Of a stretch of 64,000 nt of DNA, positions 34,283 through 43,702 are shown piece after piece. This DNA comes from Simiduia litorea (GTDB lineage Bacteria > Pseudomonadota > Gammaproteobacteria > Pseudomonadales > Cellvibrionaceae): assembly GCF_042853465.1 (NCBI RefSeq), contig NZ_AP031497.1, forward strand, positions 2,170,001-2,234,000. Reading direction: 5' to 3'. The first letter of the stretch is position 1. Each line of letters begins with the position of its first letter. The translations under genes and the position numbers were made by a program. The notes below the pieces were generated by a model. The model did not search any database, had not been told where the DNA came from, and saw nothing but the letters and a program-made list of their open reading frames with translations.

Positions 34283-35902
34283 CTATACCCTAAATTGTGC
34301 GGCAACGGTTTTCAACTGGTCAGCTAAACCTTGTAATGATGAACTCAATTGAGTTACCTGCTCGGTGTTGTTTTGGGCAACCTTTGATCCATCCCGCATT
34401 TTAATCACATTACTTTGAATCGACTTGGCAAAATGTTGTTGCTGCTCTGTTGCCGCAGCAATCTGTTTGTTCATATCGGTAATAGAGGTGACTTTAGACG
34501 TGATCGCATCAAGGGAATTACCGGTTTCGCTGGCCTGGGCCACACTCTGTTTGGCGCGAGATTTGCCGGTGTCCATCACTTGAACAGCCTCGCGAGCCGC
34601 GTTTTGCAATTGCTCTATCACCTTTTGAATCTCATGGGTGGACTCCTGCGTTCTTGATGCGAGGGTTCGAACCTCATCCGCAACCACCGCGAAGCCCCTC
34701 CCCTGCTCTCCCGCTCTAGCTGCCTCGATGGCGGCGTTGAGGGCCAGTAAATTGGTTTGCTCTGCAATGCCCTTAATCACGTCCAGAATACCAGCAACGC
34801 TTTCGGTGTCTTTTTCCAGCTTAACAATCACCTCAGCTGCACGCTCCACTTCGGTGGCTAAATTATTGATGGTAACCACCGTATCGCCAACAACTTTTAA
34901 ACCGGCCTTGGCTTCTTTGTCCGCGTGCGATGCCGCTTGCGCTGCGGAGCCTGCGTTTTCAGCCACGTTATTCACGCTGCGCATCATGTCGGCCATGGCG
35001 TTATTGACGTGTTCCGAGGATTGCGCTTGATCCGTGGAAAGTTTTTCAGACTCGTGAGACACACCGTTTAACCGCGTGGCCACATCGGTCAAAGGTGAAA
35101 TAACCTGTATGACCTCACCGATTGTATGGTGCAATTTATCGATAAAGGTGTTAAACCACCCAACAAGCTCGCCTAGCTCATCCTCCGAACTTTTCTGTAT
35201 GCGTTGAGTCAAGTCGCCATCGCCTTGCGCGATATCTTTTAAAGACTGGGTGATCACCTCTACATTTCGGGTAATAATCAGGGCGATACTGATGGAAATA
35301 ACAAGCAATAACGCCACGGTGATAAGGCCCACAATTAAGCCCACTTTGAGATTGGCTTGCTCGGTATTCGTTGCTTGAGTAACCGTGTCTTTAAAACTTG
35401 CATCACTTTGATCGCGGAAAAGCGTCAGTGCGTTATTTATTTTCTGCAGAGATTTTGTTCTATTTTCAGCAATAGCAGCGAGCTGGGTAAAATCGACCGT
35501 CCCATCTATCATGCTAGCGGTTAAATCAAAGGAAATTTTGAGGTAGGCCTTCAAGGACTGGTCGATAAGGTCGATCTCAGCCGCACGCTCCGGCTGTAGT
35601 TGGCGCGTTTTGCCAAGGTTGGTTTTGATTGTCTCACCCATGCGTTTGGCGCTATTGAGCATGTCCATCTCGCCAGTGCTGGCGGCGGTACTCATGGTTT
35701 CATTCATGCGATCTAAGGTGACGATATTGGTACTGGCGAGTTCCAACACAGGAAAGTATACGTTCTGTATCAGATTCAACCGGTCGACGTTTTTAATGCC
35801 CGAATTAATGGTAAACATCAGAAAGAGCGCAAACCCAGTGATACCAACGGCTGGGATCAACAAAATCTTGTACTTGATACTGACTTTACTCAACCAGTTC
35901 AT
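34283..35902 (-). CDS. Methyl-accepting chemotaxis protein
   Basis: Chemoreceptor of 539 residues. Membrane helix 1 is at about 12-32. The periplasmic sensor at about 33-182 is all-helical, four-helix-bundle type by composition. Helix 2 is at about 185-210, HAMP at about 211-263 (QSLKDIAQGDGDLTQRI), then the signalling hairpin with the conserved tip GIAEQTNLLALNAAIEAARA followed by GEQGRGFAVVADEVR. It has no C-terminal NWETF-type pentapeptide for CheR docking. The ligand cannot be predicted. AAAGGTAAG precedes the ATG. A FliA-type promoter lies about 80 bases upstream, tying its expression to flagellar assembly. Confidence 0.95.
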   Translation of the reverse strand: MNWLSKVSIKYKILLIPAVGITGFALFLMFTINSGIKNVDRLNLIQNVYFPVLELASTNIVTLDRMNETMSTAASTGEMDMLNSAKRMGETIKTNLGKTRQLQPERAAEIDLIDQSLKAYLKISFDLTASMIDGTVDFTQLAAIAENRTKSLQKINNALTLFRDQSDASFKDTVTQATNTEQANLKVGLIVGLITVALLLVISISIALIITRNVEVITQSLKDIAQGDGDLTQRIQKSSEDELGELVGWFNTFIDKLHHTIGEVIQVISPLTDVATRLNGVSHESEKLSTDQAQSSEHVNNAMADMMRSVNNVAENAGSAAQAASHADKEAKAGLKVVGDTVVTINNLATEVERAAEVIVKLEKDTESVAGILDVIKGIAEQTNLLALNAAIEAARAGEQGRGFAVVADEVRTLASRTQESTHEIQKVIEQLQNAAREAVQVMDTGKSRAKQSVAQASETGNSLDAITSKVTSITDMNKQIAAATEQQQHFAKSIQSNVIKMRDGSKVAQNNTEQVTQLSSSLQGLADQLKTVAAQFRV

Positions 35903-35984
35903 AGAGCCACTTACCTTTAAGTTTCAATAGATTAAGCATAGCTAATAACCGGCTGTATGCTAATCAGCGGGCGGCTATACCGGG

Positions 35985-36011
35985 TTATCGACTTGTTAGG
36001 AGGCGACTTTA
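35985..36011 (-). promoter_or_regulatory. Sigma-28 (FliA) promoter of the chemoreceptor gene
   Basis: On the minus strand TAAA (36011-36008), 15-base spacer, GTCGATAA (35992-35985). This is one mismatch from the TAAA-N15-GCCGATAA consensus. It lies 83 bases before the start codon. Confidence 0.75.
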
Positions 36012-36050
36012 GGAAAATACCCACTCAGAATGCGGAAAAAGAGGTTTGCG

Positions 36051-37430
36051 TTAACGTCTATACCACTGAAGGGCTGGCTGTAAACCGACAACACCGCCAA
36101 TGATAAGCAGTGTGGGAGCCTGAATGGCTGAATTTTTGGCTATTAAAGGCAGGCTAGCCAAGGTGCCGGTATAGGTGTTCTGCTCTGGTGTTGTGCCTTT
36201 TTCGATCAATGCAGCAGGCGTAGAAGGTGCCTTGCCATGGGTGATCAACGCCTCGCAAATAGCGGGCAACCCCTGCAAGCTCATGTAGAAAACCAATGTT
36301 TGGTCGTCCGCCACTAACTCTGGCCAAAGAATATTGGTGTCGTTGGCCTTGAGGTGCCCAGTAATAAATCTCACTGACTGCGCGTGGTCGCGATGGGTTA
36401 GCGGAATACCCGCGTAGGCGGCACAGCCAGATGCCGCAGTGATGCCTGGCACCACTTCAAACGGGATGTTATTTGCCGCCAATAGTTCAATTTCCTCTCC
36501 GCCGCGCCCAAAGATAAACGGATCGCCACCTTTTAGCCGAAGTACCCGCTTGCCCTCTTTGGCGAGATCGACCAGCATTTGGTTAATGGCCGCCTGCTCT
36601 ACCGCATGCTCAGCTCGGCGCTTGCCGACGTAAATTCGATCTGCATCCCGACGAACTCGCTCCATAATAGGCTCGGATACAAGCCGATCATAGAGAACGA
36701 CGTCGCATTGCTGCATAAGCTGTAGGGCTCGCAGCGTAAGTAAATCGGGAGCACCAGGGCCCGCACCCACTAAATATACTTCGCCGATGGCGTTGGCTGC
36801 TTTGGCTTTACTAAGACTTGCAGTTACCCACTGCTGGGCGGCTTCTTCTTTGTCTTGGTAAACCAGATTTTCGACCGGGCCGGCGATTAGTTTTTCCCAA
36901 AAATAGCGGCGCTGATGCTCGGGTAGAGCCTGTTTAACTTTATCTCTCAGAGTGCCGCAGAAGGCAGCAAATTTTCCGTATTGTTGAGGCAGGAGTATTT
37001 CGAGGCGCTGCTTGAGTTTACGCGCTAGTACCGGGGCTGCGCCGGCACTCGATATAGCCACCACAATTGGGCTTCGGTCGATGATCGCTGGCGTGATAAT
37101 CGAACACAGCGCCGGATTATCAACCACATTCACAGGTAGGTAGCGCGCCTTACATAGCGCCGATACGTTTTCGTTCACCGCGGCGTTATCGGTGGCAGAA
37201 ATCACTAAACAGCAGGCCTCTAAATCGACCGGCTCAAATACTTTTTTCTGCCAACGACCGCCACTTGCTGCGATCAGTTGCTCTAACTCTGGCAAACAAT
37301 TTGGGCTAACCAGGCGAATAACGGCCCCCGCTTGCGCGAGCAACCTAACTTTACGCAATGCAATTTGACCTCCGCCAACCACTAAAACCGGTTGCTGGCG
37401 TAGGTCGAAGAAGAACGGAAAGTAATCCAT
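36051..37430 (-). CDS. cysG: Siroheme synthase CysG (three activities)
   Basis: Makes siroheme from uroporphyrinogen III for sulfite and nitrite reductases. It has 459 residues. The N-terminal precorrin-2 dehydrogenase/ferrochelatase is at 1-205 (LVVGGGQIALRKVRLLAQAG, and ISATDNAAVNE). The uroporphyrinogen methyltransferase is at about 215-455 (VYLVGAGPGAPDLLTLRALQ, VLRLKGGDPFIFGRGGEE and PGITAASGCAAYAGIPLTHR). Full length. The ATG overlaps the serS stop by one base, as in Pseudomonas where the two are also adjacent. Confidence 0.97.
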   Translation of the reverse strand: MDYFPFFFDLRQQPVLVVGGGQIALRKVRLLAQAGAVIRLVSPNCLPELEQLIAASGGRWQKKVFEPVDLEACCLVISATDNAAVNENVSALCKARYLPVNVVDNPALCSIITPAIIDRSPIVVAISSAGAAPVLARKLKQRLEILLPQQYGKFAAFCGTLRDKVKQALPEHQRRYFWEKLIAGPVENLVYQDKEEAAQQWVTASLSKAKAANAIGEVYLVGAGPGAPDLLTLRALQLMQQCDVVLYDRLVSEPIMERVRRDADRIYVGKRRAEHAVEQAAINQMLVDLAKEGKRVLRLKGGDPFIFGRGGEEIELLAANNIPFEVVPGITAASGCAAYAGIPLTHRDHAQSVRFITGHLKANDTNILWPELVADDQTLVFYMSLQGLPAICEALITHGKAPSTPAALIEKGTTPEQNTYTGTLASLPLIAKNSAIQAPTLLIIGGVVGLQPALQWYRR

Positions 37431-38707
37431 TAGCCGATAGACTTTTTACCAGCCATGTAAGGCTGTAGTGCGTCGGGAATAACAACGCTTCCATCGGCCT
37501 GCTGGTAGTTTTCTAAAACCGCTAATAGGGTACGCCCCACCGCTAAGCCGGAACCATTCAAGGTGTGCAGCAATTCCACCTTATTGGTTTCTGCATTGCG
37601 GTAGCGTGCCATCATGCGACGCGCCTGAAAATCTCTGAAACTGGAGCACGAAGAGATTTCGCGGTATTTATTTTGACTCGGCACCCATACTTCAATGTCA
37701 TAGGTTTTCGCAGCGGAAAAGCCGATGTCGCCACCGCACAATATTACCGTTCTGAAAGGCAGGCCTAATTTGGTCAGAATAGCTTCAGCATTACCAAGCA
37801 AACTTTCCAATGCCTCATCGGACTGCTCGGGCTTTACAAATTGCACTAGCTCGACTTTTTCGAACTGATGCTGACGAATAAGGCCTCGAGTATCGCGACC
37901 GTGTGAACCGGCCTCACTTCTGAAGCACGGCGTGTGACAAACTAATTTCAGCGGCAGTTCTACTTTCGCCTCTAATATTTCATTGCGTAAAATATTGGTG
38001 ACTGGCACCTCGGCCGTAGGAATGAGGTATAACTCGCGCTCATCGGTTAACTTAAAAAGGTCCTCTTCAAATTTGGGTAGCTGCCCAGTGCCGTAAAGAG
38101 ACTCTTTGTTGACGATGAAGGGCACATAAATTTCTTCATAGCCATGTTCATTTTGATGGGTATCGAGCATAAACTGAATCAATGCGCGGTGCAGCTTTGC
38201 AAGCTCGCCGCGTAAGATTGAAAAGCGCGCGCCGGTAAGCTTAGTCGCAGTTTCAAAGTCTAGGCCACCCAAGCGCTCGCCGAGCTCTACATGATCTTTG
38301 ATGTCAAAATCAAACACCCGTGGTGTACCCCAGCGACGAACTTCGGCATTGTCGTCTTCGCTTAAACCCTCGGGCACTTCATCAGCAGGAATATTCGGTA
38401 CGCCAGCCAAGAAGGCCTCGAGCTCAACTTGCACACTCGAAAGCTCGGTTTCAGCGCTACTTAACTGCGCTTTTAAATTCTCAACTTCGGCTAACAGCGG
38501 CGCTATGTCTTCGCCCTTAGCTTTGGCTTGACCGATAGACTTAGAGCGTGTGTTGCGCTCTTGTTGTAGCGCCTCGGTGCTCGCCTGAATGGCTTTGCGA
38601 CGCTCTTCAAGTTGGGAAATAGCCTGAATATCGAGCGCATAACCACGCTTTTTAAGTTTTTCGGCCACTTCTTCAGGATTAGTTCTTACATATTTTGAGT
38701 CAAGCAT
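37430..38707 (-). CDS. serS: Seryl-tRNA synthetase
   Basis: Class II aminoacyl-tRNA synthetase of 425 residues that charges tRNA-Ser. The N-terminal tRNA-binding coiled coil is at about 25-105. The catalytic core has motif 2 in CHTPCFRSEAGSHGRDTRG and motif 3 in HTLNGSGLAVGRTLLAVLEN. YLIPTAEVPVTN is the Ser/ATP pocket. It sits between crcB and cysG, coupled to cysG by a one-base overlap. Confidence 0.98.
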   Translation of the reverse strand: MLDSKYVRTNPEEVAEKLKKRGYALDIQAISQLEERRKAIQASTEALQQERNTRSKSIGQAKAKGEDIAPLLAEVENLKAQLSSAETELSSVQVELEAFLAGVPNIPADEVPEGLSEDDNAEVRRWGTPRVFDFDIKDHVELGERLGGLDFETATKLTGARFSILRGELAKLHRALIQFMLDTHQNEHGYEEIYVPFIVNKESLYGTGQLPKFEEDLFKLTDERELYLIPTAEVPVTNILRNEILEAKVELPLKLVCHTPCFRSEAGSHGRDTRGLIRQHQFEKVELVQFVKPEQSDEALESLLGNAEAILTKLGLPFRTVILCGGDIGFSAAKTYDIEVWVPSQNKYREISSCSSFRDFQARRMMARYRNAETNKVELLHTLNGSGLAVGRTLLAVLENYQQADGSVVIPDALQPYMAGKKSIG

Positions 38708-38733
38708 GAAAAGGCATTCTCGTAACGCGTGGT

Positions 38734-39108
38734 TTACAGATATTCGCTGCTGATCTTAATAGCGAGGGAAACCGCAATGATACAGGTGGTCACGCTGAGT
38801 AGTACATAGCCAGCAGCGGTTAATAGGTCACCGTTGCGCATCAAGGCGAAGGCATCGAGGGAAAAGGCTGAAAAGGTTGTAAAGGCACCGAGAAACCCGG
38901 TCATGATCAAATGGCGCAATTCGGGCTGAAAATTGCCGCGCTCGATCAATATGACGTAGGCAATACCCATAAGTATCGAACCGACGACATTAGCCACGAG
39001 GGTGGCTAGGGGAAATCGCTGCTCGAAAATAGGGAACAACCAAAGGTTCAAACCGTACCTTGCCATGGCGCCGAGTGCGCCGCCACACGCAATCATTAGC
39101 CAAATCAT
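38734..39108 (-). CDS. crcB: Fluoride channel CrcB/Fluc
   Basis: Small dual-topology membrane protein of 124 residues that exports fluoride. Four hydrophobic helices are visible. Signatures are GGALGAMARYGLN near the N-terminus and GFLGAFTTFSAFSLDA near residue 71, with the Phe-box and central Na+-site residues. The start ATG 39108 overlaps the rarA stop as ATGA, with GGAG 8 bases upstream; an ATG six codons earlier is less likely. No fluoride riboswitch was recognised upstream, which is expected for a gene translated from within an operon. Confidence 0.93.
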   Translation of the reverse strand: MIWLMIACGGALGAMARYGLNLWLFPIFEQRFPLATLVANVVGSILMGIAYVILIERGNFQPELRHLIMTGFLGAFTTFSAFSLDAFALMRNGDLLTAAGYVLLSVTTCIIAVSLAIKISSEYL

Positions 39109-40463
39109 AACTTTAGCTCCGGCCAACGCCGAGCCTTGCTGGCCTGATCCAATTGTTTTAGGCGCTCCAGTTTCTCTGAAATCTTAATCTCCAAACCCCG
39201 ATTTGTCGGCGAGTAATAACGTCGAGACGCAATGGCTTGTGGTAGATAACTCTCACCAGCCGCAAATGCATCGGGCTCATCGTGCGCATAGCGATACTCA
39301 GCGCCGAATCCGTTATCGGCCATCAGCTGGGTGGGCGCATTACGTAAGTGCAAGGGCACGTCAAAACTCGGGTCGGCTTTTACATCCGCCATCGCCTTGT
39401 TAAAGGCCTTATACACGGCATTGCTTTTTGGTGCACAAGCCAAATAAACCAGCGCTTGTGCTATCGCCAGCTCCCCTTCGGGGCTGCCTAAGCGGGTTTG
39501 CACGTCCCAGGCTGCCAAGGCAAGATCTAACCCTCGTGGGTCGGCATTACCAATATCTTCACTGGCCATGCGCACCACCCTTCTCGCTACGTATAGAGGG
39601 TCGCAGCCGCCGTCTATCATGCGCGCAAACCAATAGAGTGCGCCGTCTGCACTGGAGCCTCTAACCGATTTATGCATAGCGGATATTTGGTCATAAAACT
39701 GCTCGCCGCCTTTGTCAAATCGACGGACATCGCTGCGCAATACGTCTGCCAGCGCACTGGCAGAAAGCGTGCGGCTGCCATCGTCGAGCTCCTCGGCAAG
39801 GTCGGCCGATATTTCGATTAAATTGAGCAGGCGGCGCGCATCGCCATCGGCCACTTGGCATAGCGTCGCTTTGAGTGCGTCATCAAGGCTTAGATTTAGC
39901 TTGCCTAGGCCCTGCTCTTTATCACTAAGCGCGCGGTCCAATAGCGTCAGCAACGCAGGTATTTCTAGAGGCTTTAGCAAATAGACTCGGCAACGCGATA
40001 GAAGTGCACTATTGAGTTCGAAGGATGGATTCTCTGTAGTCGCACCAACAAATATAAAGGTGCCATCCTCGACATAAGGTAGGAAAGCATCCTGCTGACT
40101 TTTATTGAACCGATGCACCTCGTCAACGAACAACAACGATTTTTTATTGTGCAGCAGAGCCTGCTGCTTGGCTTGCTCTACCACACTGCGAATATCTTTC
40201 ACGCCAGACATCACGGCCGACAGGGTAAAAAAATGGGCGTCTACGTGCTTAGCCAACAACTTGGCCAGTGTGGTTTTCCCTACACCAGGCGGGCCCCAAA
40301 AAATCATTGAGTGGATTTGCCCGCTGGTTAGGATTTCACGTAATGGTTTACCTAGCCCGAGCAGATGCTCCTGGCCAACATATTGATCGAGGCTGGTCGC
40401 TCTTAAGCGTGCGGCTAATGGTTGGTATACCCGCTTGTCGCTCTGAAATAGATCGTTAGTCAT
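39105..40463 (-). CDS. rarA: Replication-associated recombination protein A (RarA/MgsA)
   Basis: AAA+ ATPase of 452 residues acting at stalled replication forks, related to clamp-loader subunits. Walker A is GPPGVGKTTLAKLLA, Walker B LLFVDEVHRFNKSQQDAFLP, sensor 1 FVGATTENPSF and the arginine finger region LLSRCRVY. The C-terminal tetramerisation part follows (AMHKSVRGSSADGALYW, FMARMIDGGCDP-like). The start is ATG 40463 (MTNDLFQSDKR), overlapping the end of lolA by 8 bases; an upstream in-frame ATG adds unrelated residues. Confidence 0.96.
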   Translation of the reverse strand: MTNDLFQSDKRVYQPLAARLRATSLDQYVGQEHLLGLGKPLREILTSGQIHSMIFWGPPGVGKTTLAKLLAKHVDAHFFTLSAVMSGVKDIRSVVEQAKQQALLHNKKSLLFVDEVHRFNKSQQDAFLPYVEDGTFIFVGATTENPSFELNSALLSRCRVYLLKPLEIPALLTLLDRALSDKEQGLGKLNLSLDDALKATLCQVADGDARRLLNLIEISADLAEELDDGSRTLSASALADVLRSDVRRFDKGGEQFYDQISAMHKSVRGSSADGALYWFARMIDGGCDPLYVARRVVRMASEDIGNADPRGLDLALAAWDVQTRLGSPEGELAIAQALVYLACAPKSNAVYKAFNKAMADVKADPSFDVPLHLRNAPTQLMADNGFGAEYRYAHDEPDAFAAGESYLPQAIASRRYYSPTNRGLEIKISEKLERLKQLDQASKARRWPELKL

Positions 40464-41085
40464 TGCGAATGACGTCGGTTCCCTTTGGTGGGGTAAACTC
40501 AAAAAGCGTGTCGGCAAGTACTGGGTTAAGCGTCACATCGTCAAAAATAAACAGCGTGGTGTTGCCTATTTTATCGACAAAGGACATGCGCGATAAAACG
40601 CCAGCATTAAAGCTTGCACTTATCCTAGTGAAAGCCGCTTTGGTGTTTTTACTGGTTAACTCAAAAGCTGCCACATTGGCATCAGCCGATGGCGCCTTTA
40701 AAATAGTAAATTGGTCCTTGAGCTTTTTAGCGTCGCCACTGAGCAACAGGGCTGGCGTTTGCTGGCTGTCGGGGTTGATGGCAGAAACACTCGCCTGCTC
40801 TAAATCGGCGTCGTACAACCAAAGCTCTTGTCCATTGCTGATCAACTGTTGCGGAAAAGGCGACTGTGTCAACCATAAAAACTTGCCTGGTTTTTTAACA
40901 GAGAAAGCACCTTGGCTTGCCTGCATCTGCTGCCCCTTAACATCGACCAACGATTGCTCAAATTGCCCAGAGGCAGAATTCATTCCGCCCAGCAATTGGG
41001 TGAGATCGCTGGCCGCGTCAGCCGCAACAAAACCCGGTACCAGTAAACAAACAGCGCAACTCAGCTTGGCAAATAGTTTAAACAT
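40456..41085 (-). CDS. lolA: Outer-membrane lipoprotein carrier protein LolA
   Basis: Periplasmic chaperone of 209 residues that ferries lipoproteins from LolCDE to LolB. The signal peptide is 1-about 22 (FAKLSCAVCLLVPGFVAADA). The mature part shows the family segments ASGQFEQSLVDVKGQQMQAS, GKFLWLTQSPFPQQLISNG and LWLYDADLEQASV. Normal length. It is preceded by ftsK with a 31-base gap and overlaps rarA. This order (ftsK-lolA-rarA) is conserved in many gammaproteobacteria. Confidence 0.96.
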   Translation of the reverse strand: MFKLFAKLSCAVCLLVPGFVAADAASDLTQLLGGMNSASGQFEQSLVDVKGQQMQASQGAFSVKKPGKFLWLTQSPFPQQLISNGQELWLYDADLEQASVSAINPDSQQTPALLLSGDAKKLKDQFTILKAPSADANVAAFELTSKNTKAAFTRISASFNAGVLSRMSFVDKIGNTTLFIFDDVTLNPVLADTLFEFTPPKGTDVIRND

Positions 41086-41116
41086 AGCGATCCTTTGTGT
41101 TGAAAAAAAACGACAA

Positions 41117-43495
41117 TTAATGCCGCGGTGGTGCTGGCGCTAAAACTTCGCGACTGCCGTTAGTGCCCATCGACGACACGACGCCAGCCTCTTCCATCGC
41201 CTCAATTAAGCGCGCGGCACGGTTGTAGCCGATGCGTAACTTCCGTTGCACAGACGAAATAGACGCCTTGCGTGTCTCGGTCACAAAAGCCAGCGCTTCA
41301 TCGTACAGTGGGTCTGACTCACTGCCGCCCTCCTCGTCGCCCTCGGTTGCCATACCAGGCACGGGAATGCTATTCACACTCTCATCGACAATTTCGTCGA
41401 GGTAATTCGGTTTGCCGCGCTTTTTCCAATCGTCGACTACGGCATGCACCTCGTGGTCGTCAACGAAGGCCCCGTGTACCCGAATCGGCACCGAAGTGCC
41501 GGGCGGCAAATAGAGCATATCGCCGTGACCCAAGAGTTGTTCTGCGCCGCCTTGATCCAGAATTGTTCTGGAATCGATTTTTGATGAAACCTGAAACGCG
41601 ATGCGAGTAGGTACGTTGGCTTTAATTAAACCGGTAATTACGTCGACCGACGGTCTTTGGGTTGCCAGTATTAGGTGAATACCGGCCGCCCTCGCCTTCT
41701 GTGCGATGCGGGCGATGAGCTGTTCGACTTTTTTGCCGACGATCATCATCATGTCAGCAAATTCATCGATGACAACAACAATGGACGGCAAAGTTTCTAA
41801 ATCTGGTGCCGGCGCTTCCGCGTGACCGGCTTCAAAATGATCTGAAGCGACCCACAAGGGATCTTTGATGGGGGCACCGGCTTTAATCGCATCTTCAACT
41901 TTACGGTTAAAGCCCGCGAGGTTGCGAACCCCAAGTTTCGCCATCAGTTTATAGCGACGCTCCATTTCTCCCACACACCAACGCAAGCCATTGGCGGCGT
42001 CTTTCATATCGGTCACAACGGGTGTTAATAAATGCGGAATATCATCGTAGATTGAGAGTTCCAACATTTTTGGGTCAACTAATATCAACCTCACTTCTTT
42101 GGGTGTGGATTTATACAACAGGCTTAGCAGCATGGCGTTAACACCCACGGATTTACCGGAACCCGTGGTACCTGCCACCAAAAGATGTGGCATTTTGGCG
42201 AGGTCTGCAACGATGGGCTGGCCTGCAATATCATGCCCCAAGGCAAGCGTGACCGGTGATTTTGCCTTATCGTAGGTTTCCGAGGCCAGCACTTCGCTCA
42301 AGCGCACCATAGCTCTATGTTCATTCGGAATCTCAATACCCACCACCGATTTACCGGGAATAACCTCTACCACCCGCACGCTGATAACGGCCAGTGAACG
42401 CGCAACATCCTTGGCCAAATTGGTAATGCGAGAAACCTTTACCCCAGGCGCTGGTTGAATCTCAAAACGCGTGACGACTGGGCCGGGCAAAACTGAAACG
42501 ACCTCGGCGGTGATACCAAAGTCAGCGAGTTTCAGTTCCAATAAACGCGACAGCGCCTCGAGGTTTTCTTTGCTATAACCTTTGTCGTTGCTGTGATCGG
42601 CAGGGTCTAACAGGCCAATTTTTGGCAATTCACCATCGACAGTGGTATCGACAAACAACGAACTCTGCTTTTCTTTTTCCACTCGAGGGCTTGGAATTTT
42701 TTTACGGATGGGTTGCTCAATAACAATAGGTTCGCGCTTTTCCTGTTTTTCTACCTGTGCAGCTATCGCCTTGCGGCGCACTTGCTGCGACTCTTGTACG
42801 CGGTTTTTTTCTTGTTTATTTTCTCGATAGGTGCGGATACGGTTCGAGAGTTGGTCGATACACAGGAGCGTGATTCGGCCAGTTTGATCCATCAACTTTA
42901 TCCAGCTGAGGTCAGTAAAAACCGTCAAGCCAAATAGCAAACAGGCGAGTAAAATTAGACTAGTGCCGACAAATGAAAAGGCGCTATCTAAGGCATCGGA
43001 AACTGAGGCGCCCAACAGACCGCCTTCAGAAAATGGCAAATTGGCATCGCCTGTTTGATGCAGCGCGATTAAGCCTGTGCCACCGATAACCAACAAGGCC
43101 AAGCCCAATAACCTTAGCGCCATCAAAAGTCCATCAAACTCTCTACCGGCTTTTCGATCGCGGAAGATAAGCCATGCGCGCCAAGCCAATAGCCCAGGAA
43201 ACAGGTAAGCCATATAACCAAACAAAGACATGCACACATCGGCCAACCAAGCACCGAAAGGGCCGCCCGCGTTGACCACTGTTCGATTCATCCCGGTACT
43301 AGACCATCCGGGATCGACAGGACTGTAACTCACTAAGATGATTGTAAGAAAGACGCAGAAGACCGAGAGCACGATAAGCGTACCCTCTGTAACTGCCCGA
43401 CCCACAACTTTTGTTGCTGGCGGCGTCTGCGTTTGGTCTAGGTTCTTCAAAACGTTTCTAACCTGCTTTTTGGTGTACACCGGTGTTTGCGGCAA
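41117..43495 (-). CDS. ftsK: DNA translocase FtsK
   Basis: Septal DNA pump of 792 residues that clears and resolves chromosome dimers at division. N-terminal membrane helices lie at about 33-190, followed by a short charged linker; the linker is much shorter than in E. coli (1329 aa) but is normal for Pseudomonas-size FtsK. The motor domain has Walker A AGTTGSGKSVGVNAML and Walker B IVVVIDEFADMMM. The gamma winged-helix domain at about 725-790 (FVTETRKASISSVQRKLRI, then GYNRAARLIEAME) reads KOPS-type sequences. Translation starts at 43495. Confidence 0.97.
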   Translation of the reverse strand: MPQTPVYTKKQVRNVLKNLDQTQTPPATKVVGRAVTEGTLIVLSVFCVFLTIILVSYSPVDPGWSSTGMNRTVVNAGGPFGAWLADVCMSLFGYMAYLFPGLLAWRAWLIFRDRKAGREFDGLLMALRLLGLALLVIGGTGLIALHQTGDANLPFSEGGLLGASVSDALDSAFSFVGTSLILLACLLFGLTVFTDLSWIKLMDQTGRITLLCIDQLSNRIRTYRENKQEKNRVQESQQVRRKAIAAQVEKQEKREPIVIEQPIRKKIPSPRVEKEKQSSLFVDTTVDGELPKIGLLDPADHSNDKGYSKENLEALSRLLELKLADFGITAEVVSVLPGPVVTRFEIQPAPGVKVSRITNLAKDVARSLAVISVRVVEVIPGKSVVGIEIPNEHRAMVRLSEVLASETYDKAKSPVTLALGHDIAGQPIVADLAKMPHLLVAGTTGSGKSVGVNAMLLSLLYKSTPKEVRLILVDPKMLELSIYDDIPHLLTPVVTDMKDAANGLRWCVGEMERRYKLMAKLGVRNLAGFNRKVEDAIKAGAPIKDPLWVASDHFEAGHAEAPAPDLETLPSIVVVIDEFADMMMIVGKKVEQLIARIAQKARAAGIHLILATQRPSVDVITGLIKANVPTRIAFQVSSKIDSRTILDQGGAEQLLGHGDMLYLPPGTSVPIRVHGAFVDDHEVHAVVDDWKKRGKPNYLDEIVDESVNSIPVPGMATEGDEEGGSESDPLYDEALAFVTETRKASISSVQRKLRIGYNRAARLIEAMEEAGVVSSMGTNGSREVLAPAPPRH

Positions 43496-43539
43496 GGGTG
43501 CAAAGAATTATTAACTTACACAAAATCAATATGTTATAC

Positions 43540-43563
43540 GCTTTTCTTAATGTAAAGAAAAGC
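43540..43563. repeat. Inverted repeat in the ftsK-trxB intergenic region
   Basis: Nine-base perfect inverted repeat GCTTTTCTT/AAGAAAAGC separated by AATGTA. It lies 45 bases before ftsK and 140 bases before trxB, in an AT-rich divergent promoter region of 207 bases. It could be an operator or a weak hairpin. Confidence 0.55.
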
Positions 43564-43702
43564 AATAAAATCACACTATAGTCATCAATTATCCGCTAGA
43601 TAAAACGATACTATTAGCTAATTTACGCGATAACCCTAGAATTCGGCAGCATTGCCCCCATCTGGGATACAGCGCGTTTAAATCTTTCAATAGGATGCAT
43701 TC

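Noticed and set aside
38734..39108. Fluoride riboswitch for crcB
   Set aside because: crcB is translated by overlap with rarA and no riboswitch-like leader is possible in coding sequence here.
40463..41143. 226-codon plus-strand frame opposite lolA
   Set aside because: lolA is certain on the other strand, with signal peptide and family motifs; the antisense frame has no ribosome site or recognisable protein.
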